The notes beneath the pieces were generated by a model. The model was not told the DNA's origin and did not search any database. It was given only the letters and a program-made list of their open reading frames with translations. A program made the position numbers and the translations under genes. DNA of 64,000 nucleotides from Bryobacteraceae bacterium (GTDB lineage: Bacteria > Acidobacteriota > Terriglobia > Bryobacterales > Bryobacteraceae). Shown piece by piece: positions 34,962 to 43,802 of this stretch. The stretch lies in assembly GCA_023384675.1 (NCBI GenBank), contig JAHDVK010000018.1, positions 53,609-117,608 on the forward strand. The letters are read 5' to 3'. Each line of letters starts with the position of its first letter. The first letter of the stretch is position 1.

Positions 34962-35456
34962 TCACTCCGAGAGGGCGCGCACGACCTTCACTGTCGTGAT
35001 CAGTTGTCCCAGATGGCGCTGCGTGTGCTCCGCCAGATGGAGGAGCAGGCCGCCGGCTGTCGTGGGCAGGCGGCGGCGGCCGACTCCCCGGAATTCGCTG
35101 AAAGCAGAAGGGTCGACGGCGAGCACCTGCGACTCAGCGCGGTCCAGGCTGGCTTCAACCTCGTCTACAAGTTCCGCAAGCGTGCCCTCGGGTCTCATCT
35201 CCGTCGCGAGGCTGGCCATTTGAGCCTCGGTCAGCGCCTCGCCCCGTAGATAGGAGCAAAGCCGGTCCAGACTCCCAGCGATATGGCGAAGTTGAAAACC
35301 GGCGGGCGGTAAGCCGGGAGGAGCCGCCCATACCGAGTGGTCGTCCAGACCAGAGGTCCAGTGGCGGATTTCAGCCCTAATCTGCATGAACGAGTAGCAG
35401 ACACCCGCACGCAGAGGGTCCAGATGGGGCAGTGAGCCGCTCAGCCAGGGTTCCAT
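34962..35456 (-). CDS. DinB family protein
   Basis: The 164-residue protein has the four-helix layout of the DinB/YfiT family. The metal-type histidines are in FQLRHIAGSLDRLCSYLRG (first His) and LLLHLAEHTQRHLGQLITT (the HxxxH pair). The family includes bacillithiol- or mycothiol-dependent transferases and many proteins of unknown job. ATG 35456 was chosen for GGAG just upstream; longer forms have no support. It ends 3 bases from the convergent enoyl-CoA hydratase gene. Confidence 0.78.
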   Translation of the reverse strand: MEPWLSGSLPHLDPLRAGVCYSFMQIRAEIRHWTSGLDDHSVWAAPPGLPPAGFQLRHIAGSLDRLCSYLRGEALTEAQMASLATEMRPEGTLAELVDEVEASLDRAESQVLAVDPSAFSEFRGVGRRRLPTTAGGLLLHLAEHTQRHLGQLITTVKVVRALSE

Positions 35457-35636
35457 GACTCCAGTTTGTGGGATACTACAGAGGTTAGTCCAGTATTCTC
35501 CCCGCCCTGAGAATCGCCGGTTTTCGCACGGCAACTCCCCGTCATTCATCTGTCACGCCACCGACATGCGTGCTTGTTCCAGGCTTCTGAGAATAGAGAT
35601 CTGAGGCGAAAGCCCTGAAAGGAGGGACTGATCCAG

Positions 35637-36467
35637 ATGAAAACCGATCCGGCCCGCGCAGAGAGGTGTTATTTGTTGGCGAGCGATTTCGATCAAACGT
35701 TGAGTTTCAACGATTCCGGGATCGCATTGTCTGAATTGGTGGGTGTGAAGAACTTCCATGAAAAAGTGGCGGCCGTCTCCGAGACCCGCCTTGTTCAGCA
35801 GGGCGGCGAACTAGCCTACCTGCTGTTGCATGACCCGGATTACCGCCACGTCCGCCGCGAGCATCTGCGGGAAACCGGAAAACAGATCCGGCTCAAGCGG
35901 AACCTTGCGGCTTTGACCCGCATGCTGGAGAACCTGGACGGCTACCGGTTCAGTCTGTATGTACTTTCAGCGGCGCCGGAACAGGTGATCCAGTCGGCCC
36001 TGGAAGGCATCGTGCCCGCGGACCACATTATCGGTACGCGCTTTCGCTGGGATGACTCGACCGGGGCGATCACCGCAATCGAGCAGGTCACTGCGGGTTA
36101 CGGCAAGGTGGCGGCCCTCGAGGATCTTCGGCGGCGCCTTCAGGTCTCGCACGACCGGATTGTGTATGTCGGCGATGGATCTTCGGACGTCCACGTCATG
36201 CTCCACGTCCATCGGCGTGAGGGTTTGACGATCGCCGTGTCGGAGTCGCCCTTTGTGACCCAGATTGCGCGCAGGACGATTCTGTCCGACGACGCGCTCT
36301 CGGTGGTGGTGCCCATCCTGGAGGAGGTACTTGGTTGGGAGGCGGCACGCATCCGGGGGTTGTTCGAAGCGCACGGATTTACTCTGCAGGAGTGGACCAA
36401 GGTCCGGACGGACTCGTTGACGATTGCCGCCACGGGTGCGCTTCCGGAGCGTGGAGCGGCCGCATGA
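35637..36467 (+). CDS. HAD-family phosphatase, phosphoserine phosphatase-like
   Basis: The 276-residue protein has the HAD nucleophile motif [14 protein letters not shown] (about 15-28) and a helical cap. [14 protein letters not shown] is the motif II region, and motif III/IV is [17 protein letters not shown]. This resembles the phosphoserine phosphatase/SerB-MtnX type, although the aspartate after the nucleophile is followed by Gln rather than a second Thr. The substrate is unknown. AAAGGAGGG precedes the start. The gene overlaps the following small membrane gene as ATGA. Confidence 0.8.
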   Translation: MKTDPARAERCYLLASDFDQTLSFNDSGIALSELVGVKNFHEKVAAVSETRLVQQGGELAYLLLHDPDYRHVRREHLRETGKQIRLKRNLAALTRMLENLDGYRFSLYVLSAAPEQVIQSALEGIVPADHIIGTRFRWDDSTGAITAIEQVTAGYGKVAALEDLRRRLQVSHDRIVYVGDGSSDVHVMLHVHRREGLTIAVSESPFVTQIARRTILSDDALSVVVPILEEVLGWEAARIRGLFEAHGFTLQEWTKVRTDSLTIAATGALPERGAAA

Positions 36468-36706
36468 ACCGCCTTGCACTCGATTTGATTGGCTGGACAG
36501 CCACGGCGACCTTCGCTGCGTCCTATTTCGTGAAAGACGCTACCCGGCTGAGGCGGATCCAGGCAGTCGCAGCGGTGATCTGGATCGGATACGGACTGGC
36601 GATTGCGTCGGCTCCGCTGATTGGCTCGAATCTTCTGGTGGCGGCGCTGGCTTTGTATTCGTCACGCCGCCGTTCATCCGGCCCGAAACCGGACGGAGCG
36701 GTGTGA
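36464..36706 (+). CDS. Small inner-membrane protein, YgjV-like
   Basis: This 80-residue protein has three short hydrophobic segments: [37 protein letters not shown] and [14 protein letters not shown]. The arrangement DLIGW...SYFVKD...RRIQ...W resembles the YgjV-type membrane family, from memory. Its ATG overlaps the stop of the HAD phosphatase gene, so it is coupled to it. The role is unknown. Confidence 0.62.
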   Translation: MNRLALDLIGWTATATFAASYFVKDATRLRRIQAVAAVIWIGYGLAIASAPLIGSNLLVAALALYSSRRRSSGPKPDGAV

Positions 36707-36742
36707 TACTGTGGCGGTGAAGCTTCCGCAGGGAGGATCATT

Positions 36743-37630
36743 ATGCCCCGTCGTGACACGACCCGCCGGCAGTTCCTGACCGGCGCCGCTGCCATTCTGG
36801 CTACTCAGGCCATTCCGCCCGCTTTCGCGGCTCGTAAGAGCGCAACCGACCTCGTACCGCTCGGCAACTCGGGCGTCAAAGTGACGCGCCTGGCCTTCGG
36901 CACCGGCACCTTCGGCGGGCGGATCCAGCGTGAACTCGGCCAGGAGGAGTTCACCCGCCTGGTGCGCCATGCCTACGACCGCGGCATTCGCTTCTTCGAA
37001 ACGGCGGACTCCTACCGCGGCATGCCGCAAATGCTGGCGGCGGCGCTCAAGGGCATCCCGCGCGATTCCTACCAGTTGATGACCAAGATGCGCTGGCGCG
37101 GCGAACAACAGCCCCGTGCCACCATCGACCGCTTCCGCACGGATCTGAACACCGACTATTTCGACATCCTGCTGATGCACTGCGTGCGCACGCCCGCCTG
37201 GCGGCAAGAACTCGCGCGCCTCCAGGATGAGTTCAGCGAAGCCAAACACCGCCAGGTTTTGCGCGCGCACGGCGCATCCTGCCACGGACTGCTGCCGCTG
37301 CGCGCCTTCCCCGGCCACAAATGGCTCGATGCCGCGCTGCTGCGCATCAACCACGACGGCGCGCGTATGGACACGCTCCAGAGCGAATCAAACGAGAAAG
37401 GCGATGTGCCGGTGGTGACGGAAACCATCCGGCAGATCCACGCTCAAGGCACCGGCGTGATCGGCATGAAACTGATCGGCGAAGGCCGTTTCACCCAGCC
37501 GGAACAGCGCGACGCCGCGCTGCGTTACGTGATGAAGCTGGGTACGGTGGATGCGGTCACAATCGGCTTCAAGTCCACGGCCGAGATCGACGAGGCGATC
37601 GAGCGGATCAACACTCATCTGAACTCGTGA
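36743..37630 (+). CDS. Tat-exported aldo/keto reductase
   Basis: The 295-residue protein has a twin-arginine signal (TTRRQFLTGAAAILATQAIPPAFA, about 6-29). An aldo/keto reductase barrel follows: LGNSGVKVTRLAFGTGTFGG, GIRFFETADSYRGM (active-site Asp/Tyr region), LMTKMRW (Lys) and DYFDILLMHCV (His). The C-terminal GTVDAVTIGFKSTAEIDEAI is the NADP-binding end. The tetrad Asp-Tyr-Lys-His is therefore present. GGGAGG precedes the ATG well. A folded exported reductase would carry its cofactor along. The 3' end overlaps the convergent kinase gene by 23 bases. Confidence 0.83.
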   Translation: MPRRDTTRRQFLTGAAAILATQAIPPAFAARKSATDLVPLGNSGVKVTRLAFGTGTFGGRIQRELGQEEFTRLVRHAYDRGIRFFETADSYRGMPQMLAAALKGIPRDSYQLMTKMRWRGEQQPRATIDRFRTDLNTDYFDILLMHCVRTPAWRQELARLQDEFSEAKHRQVLRAHGASCHGLLPLRAFPGHKWLDAALLRINHDGARMDTLQSESNEKGDVPVVTETIRQIHAQGTGVIGMKLIGEGRFTQPEQRDAALRYVMKLGTVDAVTIGFKSTAEIDEAIERINTHLNS

Positions 37631-39650
37631 CGGCGGCGCTTGCGGGTTGAGCCCAGCGGTTCACCGCGCGCGCCAGCGCTTCGAGTTCGATGGGCTTCGT
37701 CAGGTAGTCATCCATGCCCGCCGCCAGGCATTTCTCGCGGTCGCCTTCCAAGGCAGCGGCGGTCATCGCCACCACGGGCGTGCGGCGAACGCCGTTTTCT
37801 CGACCCCGGATCGTGCGGGTGGTTTCGAAGCCGTCCATGCCCGGCAGACCGCAATCCATGAAAACCAGGTCGTAATCGCGCACGGCGAGGCGGCTCAAGG
37901 CCTGATGGCCGTCGCCAGCGATCTCCACTGCGCAGCCAAGGCGCGTCAGCATCCGTTCGGCGACGTATTGGTTGATGCTGTTGTCCTCCACCACCAGCAC
38001 GCGGCGGGCCCCCTCGCAGGCCGCTTCTTGCTGCGTGGCGTCTGGAGCGGGGGAGGCGGCCTGTGCGGGCATGAGCGGCAGATGGACAAGGAACGTGGAC
38101 CCGCATCCGGGCTCGGATTCCAGTTCGATGATCCCGCCCATCCGTTCCACCAGCGCTCGCGATATCGCCAATCCCAGCCCGGTGCCCTGTTGTCCGCTGG
38201 AAAAGGACTGTTCGCCCTGGACGAACTTCTGAAACAGGCGCTTGCGCAGAGCTTCATCGATGCCGGGGCCTGTATCCCAGACCGTGATGCGGACTCCGCG
38301 GCTGGCCCTTGCCACGCCTAGGCCCACCGACCCTTGCGAGGTAAACTTGAGCGCGTTGCCCGTCAGATTGAGGATCACTTGCCGGACGCGCGCGCTGTCG
38401 CCGATCCAGTGGGCCGCAAGCTCCTCCTGCCATTCGAAACGCCACTCCAGGCCCTTGGCATGCGCCTGCGGCGCGGCCAGGTGGCTGACCTGCTCCGCCA
38501 CTTCGCGCAGGTCAAATGGCGCTTCGATCAAGCGGAACTGCCCGGCCTCCATCTTGGCCGCGTCGAGTATATCGTTGAGCAGCCGCAACAGCACGGCCGA
38601 GGACTGCCGGATCGTTCGCGCGTATTCCAGGCGCTCCCCTTCGAGCCCGGACTGTTCCAGCAACGCTGCCAATCCGAGCACGCCATTCATGGGCGTCCGG
38701 ATTTCGTGACTCATGTTGGCAAGAAAACTCTGCTTCGCCTCGGCGGCGGCCTGGGCGGCGGCTTGCGCCCGCCGCCAGCGGACGGTCTGCCACAGGGCCG
38801 CGGCCAAGGCCACGAGCAGCAGCAGCGAGAGCGCGGTCAGCATCCTGTTGAAGCGCTGCGAGGAGAGATAGTCCGCCAACACGCGCGTTTCGGTCACCAC
38901 CAGGCCCCAGCGCAGCCAGATCGCGGCCATCTGGCCGTCGTCGAACAACTGAACCAGCGAATCCTTCAAAGTCACCGCCGCGATCTCCGCGCGCCGGTTG
39001 CCGCGCTTTGCGCCGATGCCAAAATCCAGTTGTACGCCCGGCAGCGCTACGACGTGCAGTTTTCCCACGTCGCAGCCCTGGTCCCGCAACAGAATATGGT
39101 CGCCGGTCCCCTGTGCAACCAGCGCGGATTCGGCCTCGCCGCGGCAGACGCGCGCCAGCGATTCGGGCAGACCCGGCGAGATCTCGGTGTTCGCCTCCGG
39201 CAGGTGCCGTTTCACGAGCACGTCCGTGAGCAGACCCGGCTGCCGGAGCACCTGGCGGCCCCGGATGTCCTTCACCGAGCGGATCCCGCTCTCCTCCCGC
39301 GAAACCAGCCACCAGCGGGCGCGCAGGTAAGGCGAAGTAATCGAAACATGTTTCCGGCGTTCCGGAATATCCGCGATCAGCGGCCACAGGTCGGCCTTGC
39401 CGGAACGAAGCGCCCGGTCCGGGCCTTCAGGACAGTAAACCCATTCCAGTTGCAGGCCCCGCCGCCGGGCAGCTTCGCTGATGACCTCGAAAACAGGTCC
39501 GCGGACCCGTCCCTGTTCGTCCACCAGTTGCACGGGCGGCGAGTACTCATAGCCGACGCGCAAGGGCGCCTCGCCGCCCGCGCCGGGCGGCAAGAGAGAC
39601 AGAATGAGCCATAGCCCGCTGCAATGCCACATCGTCCGCGACATAGACAC
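37608..39650 (-). CDS. Hybrid sensor histidine kinase with periplasmic solute-binding domain (BvgS-like)
   Basis: The 680-residue protein has a signal-like start and a SBP-bac-3 type periplasmic domain (about 30-260; LRVGYEYSPPVQLVDEQGRVRGPVFEVI). One membrane segment follows (LLLLVALAAALW), then a kinase: phospho-acceptor His in SHEIRTPMNGVLG, N box VILNLTGNALKF, G boxes DTGPGID and GTGLGLAIS. A C-terminal receiver domain carries VLVVEDNSINQ, the phospho-acceptor Asp in LVFMDCGLPGMDG and the Lys of YLTKPIE. The layout is like BvgS, which senses small molecules through the periplasmic domain. No dedicated response regulator gene is next to it. Confidence 0.92.
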   Translation of the reverse strand: MSMSRTMWHCSGLWLILSLLPPGAGGEAPLRVGYEYSPPVQLVDEQGRVRGPVFEVISEAARRRGLQLEWVYCPEGPDRALRSGKADLWPLIADIPERRKHVSITSPYLRARWWLVSREESGIRSVKDIRGRQVLRQPGLLTDVLVKRHLPEANTEISPGLPESLARVCRGEAESALVAQGTGDHILLRDQGCDVGKLHVVALPGVQLDFGIGAKRGNRRAEIAAVTLKDSLVQLFDDGQMAAIWLRWGLVVTETRVLADYLSSQRFNRMLTALSLLLLVALAAALWQTVRWRRAQAAAQAAAEAKQSFLANMSHEIRTPMNGVLGLAALLEQSGLEGERLEYARTIRQSSAVLLRLLNDILDAAKMEAGQFRLIEAPFDLREVAEQVSHLAAPQAHAKGLEWRFEWQEELAAHWIGDSARVRQVILNLTGNALKFTSQGSVGLGVARASRGVRITVWDTGPGIDEALRKRLFQKFVQGEQSFSSGQQGTGLGLAISRALVERMGGIIELESEPGCGSTFLVHLPLMPAQAASPAPDATQQEAACEGARRVLVVEDNSINQYVAERMLTRLGCAVEIAGDGHQALSRLAVRDYDLVFMDCGLPGMDGFETTRTIRGRENGVRRTPVVAMTAAALEGDREKCLAAGMDDYLTKPIELEALARAVNRWAQPASAAVTSSDEC

Positions 39651-39711
39651 TCACTGGGTCTATCGGCGGCAATTTGGGAAAAGATTACGCTTTTCTGCAG
39701 ACGGCTTGCGC

Positions 39712-40407
39712 TCAGCGCGGCCGCACGGACCCCAGGCCGCCATCCACGCCCAGCACCTGGCCGGTGATCCAGGAGTTTGCAGGATCCAGCAGGAAAGCGA
39801 TCGCCGCCGCGATGTCGCCCGGTTGCCCCACCCGCCCCAATGCATGCATGGCCGTAGACGCCTTGAGCGACGCTTCATTGCCCGTGATGCGGGCCGTCAG
39901 CGGGGTCGCGACCAGACCCGGAGCCACGGTATTCACGCGGATGCCGCGCGCGCCATACGTGGCCGCCGCCGAAAGCGCCAATCCGATCACTCCCGCCTTC
40001 GCCGCCGCGATCGCCTCGTGATTCGCCAATCCCGTGCGCGCCGCGGCCGACGACATCAGCACGATCGAGCCGCCCGTCTGCATCATCGCTTTCGCCGCCG
40101 CCCGCACCGTGTTGAAGGCCGTGGTGAGGTTGGCGTGGATCGTATCCAGCCACTCGGCCTCGGTCGTCAGATGCGCCGGCTTCAGTAGTAGCGAGCCCGC
40201 CAGGTTCACCGCGCCATCCAGCCGGCCGTGTTCCGCCGCAGCCTGCTCGAAGGCCTGCTGCACAGCCGCTGCGCTGGTGGCATCCAGGCCCGTGGAACGG
40301 GAAAGGCGAACGACCCGCGCGCCCTCGTTTTCGAGCAGCTCACAGAGCGCCTGGCCCGTGCCGCCTGCCGCGCCCACCACCGCGTACACACGTGATTCAT
40401 GACTCAT
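39712..40407 (-). CDS. SDR family protein without the usual catalytic tyrosine
   Basis: The 231-residue Rossmann protein has an NAD(P) motif VVGAAGGTGQALCELL, VNLAG (NNAG-type) and a catalytic Ser region VLMSSAAARTG. Where YxxxK is expected it has HEAIAAAKAGV, so the lysine is present but the tyrosine is replaced by isoleucine. NTVAPGLVATPL and the final WITGQVLGVDGGLG are family-typical. It is probably a divergent or non-classical enzyme. It lies 3 bases after the photolyase-related gene on the same strand, and the pair is likely co-transcribed. Confidence 0.85.
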   Translation of the reverse strand: MSHESRVYAVVGAAGGTGQALCELLENEGARVVRLSRSTGLDATSAAAVQQAFEQAAAEHGRLDGAVNLAGSLLLKPAHLTTEAEWLDTIHANLTTAFNTVRAAAKAMMQTGGSIVLMSSAAARTGLANHEAIAAAKAGVIGLALSAAATYGARGIRVNTVAPGLVATPLTARITGNEASLKASTAMHALGRVGQPGDIAAAIAFLLDPANSWITGQVLGVDGGLGSVRPR

Positions 40408-40410
40408 GTT

Positions 40411-41883
40411 TCAAACACTTCCTCTGCGTTTTGTCAGGTTGCGGAGTTGCAGCTCCATGCGCGGAATCCTCCGCAGCAATTGTTCGTTGCGCTCCAGAAA
40501 ATCCCAATAAGCGGCCGTAAACGGGCAGTCTTTTTCGGGAGAATACCGGCAATCTCCGCAGTAATTGGACATGCGATTGATGTACTTGCCGGTGGCGGCA
40601 TAGGGTTTGGAGGCCATGAGGCCGCCGTCGGCGAATTGGCTCATGCCGATCACGTTCGGCAGTTCCACCCACTCCACCGCGTCCACGTACACCGACAGGT
40701 ACCATTCATGGATCTGGCGCGGGTCCACGCCGGTCAGCAGCGCGTAGAGGCCCGTCACCATCAGCCGCTGAATGTGGTGCGCGTAGCCGAACTCCAATGT
40801 CTGCCCGATGGTTTCGGACAGACAGCGCATCTCCGTCTCGCCGGTCCAATAGAACCCGGGGAGCGGGGCGTGGGCGTTGAGGGCGTTGCGCTCCGCGTAT
40901 TCCGGCATGAAGGTCCAATAGATACCGCGGACGTACTCGCGCCATCCGAGGATCTGGCGGATGAAACCTTCCGCGGCGGCAAGCGGGGCGCGGCCCGCCC
41001 GATAGGCCTCTTCTGCCGCTCCCACGGCCTCGCGCGGATTCAGCAGTTTCAAGTTTAGCGCCGCGGACAGCCGGGAATGGTAGAGCCAGGGTTCGCCGGT
41101 CCACATGGCGTCCTGGTGACGCCCGAAATGCGGCAGCCGGTGGCGGACGAAGTCATGGAGCGCCTCCAGGGCCTGCGCCCGAGTCACGGGCCAGTCGAAA
41201 TGTTTCAAACGTCCAGGGTGGTTCTTGTATTGAGTTTCAACGAAGGCCAGCACGGCCCGCGTGGTTTCGTCCGGCTTGAACCGCACCGGCGCGGGTAGTT
41301 CGCCCGGACCGGTCTTCGGGAAGGCCTCGCGGTTCTCGGCGTCGAAATTCCACGCCCCGCCTTCAGGTTGAGCGCCGTCCATGAGTACGCCGTGGCGGCG
41401 GCGCAGATCCCGGTAGAAGTATTCGAGCCGCAGTTGTTTGCGTGCTTCCGCCCAGGAGCGGAACGCGGGGAGCGGATTGTAGAAATGCGGATCCTCGAGT
41501 ACTTCAAGCGATGGCACGGCCGCCCGTAGCGAATTCAGCACGCGGTAGTCGCCCGGCTGCACCATCACCACCCGCGAAGGACGCAGGCGCGCGACATCGG
41601 CGCGCAGCAACGACGCCAGCGAACCCGCCGCCTGCTCCCGGTAGATCACTTCCTTGCCTTGCGCGCGCAGTTCGTCACGGAAATGGCGCATGGCGGAAAG
41701 AAACAGCGCAATGCGCGCCTTGTGTGAGGGCACATGCGTTGACTCTTCCGCCGCCTCCGCCATCCAGACCACGTCTGCCGAGCAGAGCGCAGGCGAGTCC
41801 AGGTTCAGTTGATCGCCAAGGACGACAGCCAGCACCACGATCTCTTTGATGCGCGCCGTGCGGCGCCGGGTGGGTTTCTCCAC
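40411..41883 (-). CDS. Cryptochrome/photolyase-related protein, iron-sulphur type (FeS-BCP)
   Basis: The 490-residue protein belongs to the deoxyribodipyrimidine photolyase-related family (FeS-BCP, PhrB/CryB group), flavoproteins that repair or sense UV damage. It begins IVVLAVVLGDQLNLDSPAL. Further along are FDWPVTRAQALEALHDFV and a long helical domain with LGWREYVRGIYW, and the ending has cysteines in EMRCLSETIG and NYCGDCRYSPEKDCPF, consistent with the four-cysteine Fe-S cluster. GTG 41883 is the most plausible start; no good ribosome binding site is visible, so the N-terminus is uncertain by about 10-15 residues. The SDR gene follows after 3 bases. Confidence 0.86.
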   Translation of the reverse strand: MEKPTRRRTARIKEIVVLAVVLGDQLNLDSPALCSADVVWMAEAAEESTHVPSHKARIALFLSAMRHFRDELRAQGKEVIYREQAAGSLASLLRADVARLRPSRVVMVQPGDYRVLNSLRAAVPSLEVLEDPHFYNPLPAFRSWAEARKQLRLEYFYRDLRRRHGVLMDGAQPEGGAWNFDAENREAFPKTGPGELPAPVRFKPDETTRAVLAFVETQYKNHPGRLKHFDWPVTRAQALEALHDFVRHRLPHFGRHQDAMWTGEPWLYHSRLSAALNLKLLNPREAVGAAEEAYRAGRAPLAAAEGFIRQILGWREYVRGIYWTFMPEYAERNALNAHAPLPGFYWTGETEMRCLSETIGQTLEFGYAHHIQRLMVTGLYALLTGVDPRQIHEWYLSVYVDAVEWVELPNVIGMSQFADGGLMASKPYAATGKYINRMSNYCGDCRYSPEKDCPFTAAYWDFLERNEQLLRRIPRMELQLRNLTKRRGSV

Positions 41884-41919
41884 TTGCGGCACCGGGCAAG
41901 GATCGGGTAGTCTGCGGGA

Positions 41920-42717
41920 TTGATCTTGACCACTGACCGTGAGACTTGGGAGGAGTTGGGCCGGCGCCAGGCGCCCTCCTGGTATCTGCACCCGCTGGTA
42001 GCCGCACAGAAGCGCGACATGCACCTCGCCCTGATCCGGCGCTGGTCCGCGGATATTCAACCCCGGCGGGTGTTGAAAACCGATCTGTTTGAAGAAGCCT
42101 TCGGCGAGGACCGGTTGCTGCCGGAGTTGAGCGGCGCCGGATGTCTGCTCTGCGGCATGGATGCCGCCTACTCCACCGTGCATGCGGCGGCGCGCCGGCA
42201 TCCTGAACTGGCGCGCGGTTTCGTGGTGATGGACGCCCGGAGATGCGCACTGGCGGCCGCATCCGTTGACCTGGTGATCTCTACGTCCACGCTCGATCAC
42301 TTCGAAACCCGCGCCGAGTTCCTCGCCTCCATCGACGGCTTGGCCCTGGTGTTGCGGCCTGGCGGGCGGCTCATCCTGACGCTCGACAACCCCTGGAATC
42401 CGCTGTTTCATCCGCTGCGCTGGCTGACGCGGCGCAAAGGCTCACCGTTTCCCATCGGCTACAGCCCGTCGATAAGAACTCTCTGCCGCGATCTTACGCA
42501 GGCGGGATTCGCAGTGCAGGAGCGAGACTGGATCATCCACAATCCGCGACTTCTCTCGACGCTGCTGTTTGTGGCGATCGAGCGTTTATTGGGGCGCCAT
42601 GGCGACCCCCTTGTCAGAGGGCTCCTGTCGATGTTCGCTCTGCTCGGCCGCCTGCCGACGCGGCGTTTCACCGCATGCTTCCAGGCCGTGCAAGCCACAC
42701 GCCTGGCGAGGCATTAA
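41920..42717 (+). CDS. Class I SAM-dependent methyltransferase
   Basis: This 265-residue protein has a Rossmann methyltransferase core. The SAM motif is AGCLLCGMDAAYSTVHAAARR, MDARRCALAAASVDLVISTSTLDHF is the acidic loop and post-motif region, and LALVLRPGGRLILTLDNPWNP is motif IV-VI. The C-terminal part has hydrophobic helices (LLSTLLFVAIERLLGRHG and LLSMFALLGRLP) that could sit at the membrane. The substrate is unknown. The start is taken as TTG 41920; a second TTG at 41926 is possible. It is divergent from the photolyase gene and overlaps the convergent ABC permease gene by 4 bases. Confidence 0.77.
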   Translation: MILTTDRETWEELGRRQAPSWYLHPLVAAQKRDMHLALIRRWSADIQPRRVLKTDLFEEAFGEDRLLPELSGAGCLLCGMDAAYSTVHAAARRHPELARGFVVMDARRCALAAASVDLVISTSTLDHFETRAEFLASIDGLALVLRPGGRLILTLDNPWNPLFHPLRWLTRRKGSPFPIGYSPSIRTLCRDLTQAGFAVQERDWIIHNPRLLSTLLFVAIERLLGRHGDPLVRGLLSMFALLGRLPTRRFTACFQAVQATRLARH

Positions 42718-43802
42718 TCGCCGCCGTAGTTGATCTCGAGGCGCTTCACCGCGCGGGCAGCCACAAAAAGCACGGCGGCGGTGAGCGCGCACAGTCCCAG
42801 CACCGCCAGAGGCCACGCCGTGCCGGGGGCGGGCGCCAGAAACAGCCGGACCAGCGCGGGCGCGCCATCGTCCATCGGCGCGGGCATCGGGCACACCGAC
42901 TGCACATAGTGGAGCACGCTGATCTTCTGCAGCACCGCCGGCAAGAAGCCATTGATGCTCTCCCACATCAACAGCACGACGGCGGGAACGATCGGGTTTC
43001 TCACGAGCAGACCAGCGGCCAGAAAGGCGCTGCCGTACCCCAGACAGGCCAGCATCGCCGCCCCTGCGTACCGGGCCCATTGCGCGGCGGCGGGGCCGGC
43101 CAGAAAGGCGCGCGCCTCGAGCGGGTCCACCGGCCAGACCATTGCGGCGAACATCAGCGCCGCGCCCGCGCCGAATATCACACTGGATGCCAGCAAGCCC
43201 GCCAGGTACTTGCCGCCCAGCAGCACCTCGCGGCGCGCCGGCGCGAGCAGCCAGAAATGCAGCGTCTTATCGAGCATTTCTCCGCGGAATAGGTTCATGA
43301 AAATTCCCAGGCAGCCGAAGAAAATGGCCAATTTCAGGTAATAGTAGTGGAAAACGCCGTTGTACGCCTGGCGCTGCCGCTCCAGTGAAATCAGCTGCCG
43401 GATGAACTTCGCCTCAAGAATCCCATTCCGGAAGCGCAGTTCGGCGAACCGGCTGCCGTCCCAATAGCGCAGGTTGCGGATCACCAACAGTTCTTCGCTC
43501 TCATCGTCCTCGCCCCGGTGCCGCCGTCTGAACTCCCGGTCGCGTACCGGCGTGCCCAGCCGTTCGAGCACGGCTTCCACGCTCTCGCCCTCGTTCACTG
43601 AATTGATCAGAGCCGGACTCACTCTGTTGACCGCCTCGTAGGATCGGCGCTCATAGGTCATGCCGATGGCGGCCGCGACAAAAATCGCCACGGGGAACAG
43701 CGCCAGTCCATACACCCAGAACGAACGTTTTGAGAAGAACACCCGGCGCAACTCCAGCCGCGCGATGGTCCAGATCTGGCGGGCGCGGAAATCGCGGGTC
43801 AT
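42714..43802 (-). CDS. ABC transporter permease (second exporter)
   Basis: The 362-residue protein is a permease of the ABC-2 type. It starts with the cytoplasmic RQIWTIARLELRRVFFSKRSFWVYGLALFPVAIFVAAAIG. A soluble loop of about 100 residues follows (SVEAVLERLGTPVRDREFRRRHRG). About five membrane segments then follow with EMLDKTLHFWLLAPARREVLLGGKYLAG, the family hallmark. It partners the ATPase that overlaps its start by 4 bases. The cargo is unknown; ABC-2 exporters move lipids, polysaccharides, drugs or peptides. It is the last gene of the long ECF unit. Confidence 0.83.
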   Translation of the reverse strand: MTRDFRARQIWTIARLELRRVFFSKRSFWVYGLALFPVAIFVAAAIGMTYERRSYEAVNRVSPALINSVNEGESVEAVLERLGTPVRDREFRRRHRGEDDESEELLVIRNLRYWDGSRFAELRFRNGILEAKFIRQLISLERQRQAYNGVFHYYYLKLAIFFGCLGIFMNLFRGEMLDKTLHFWLLAPARREVLLGGKYLAGLLASSVIFGAGAALMFAAMVWPVDPLEARAFLAGPAAAQWARYAGAAMLACLGYGSAFLAAGLLVRNPIVPAVVLLMWESINGFLPAVLQKISVLHYVQSVCPMPAPMDDGAPALVRLFLAPAPGTAWPLAVLGLCALTAAVLFVAARAVKRLEINYGGD

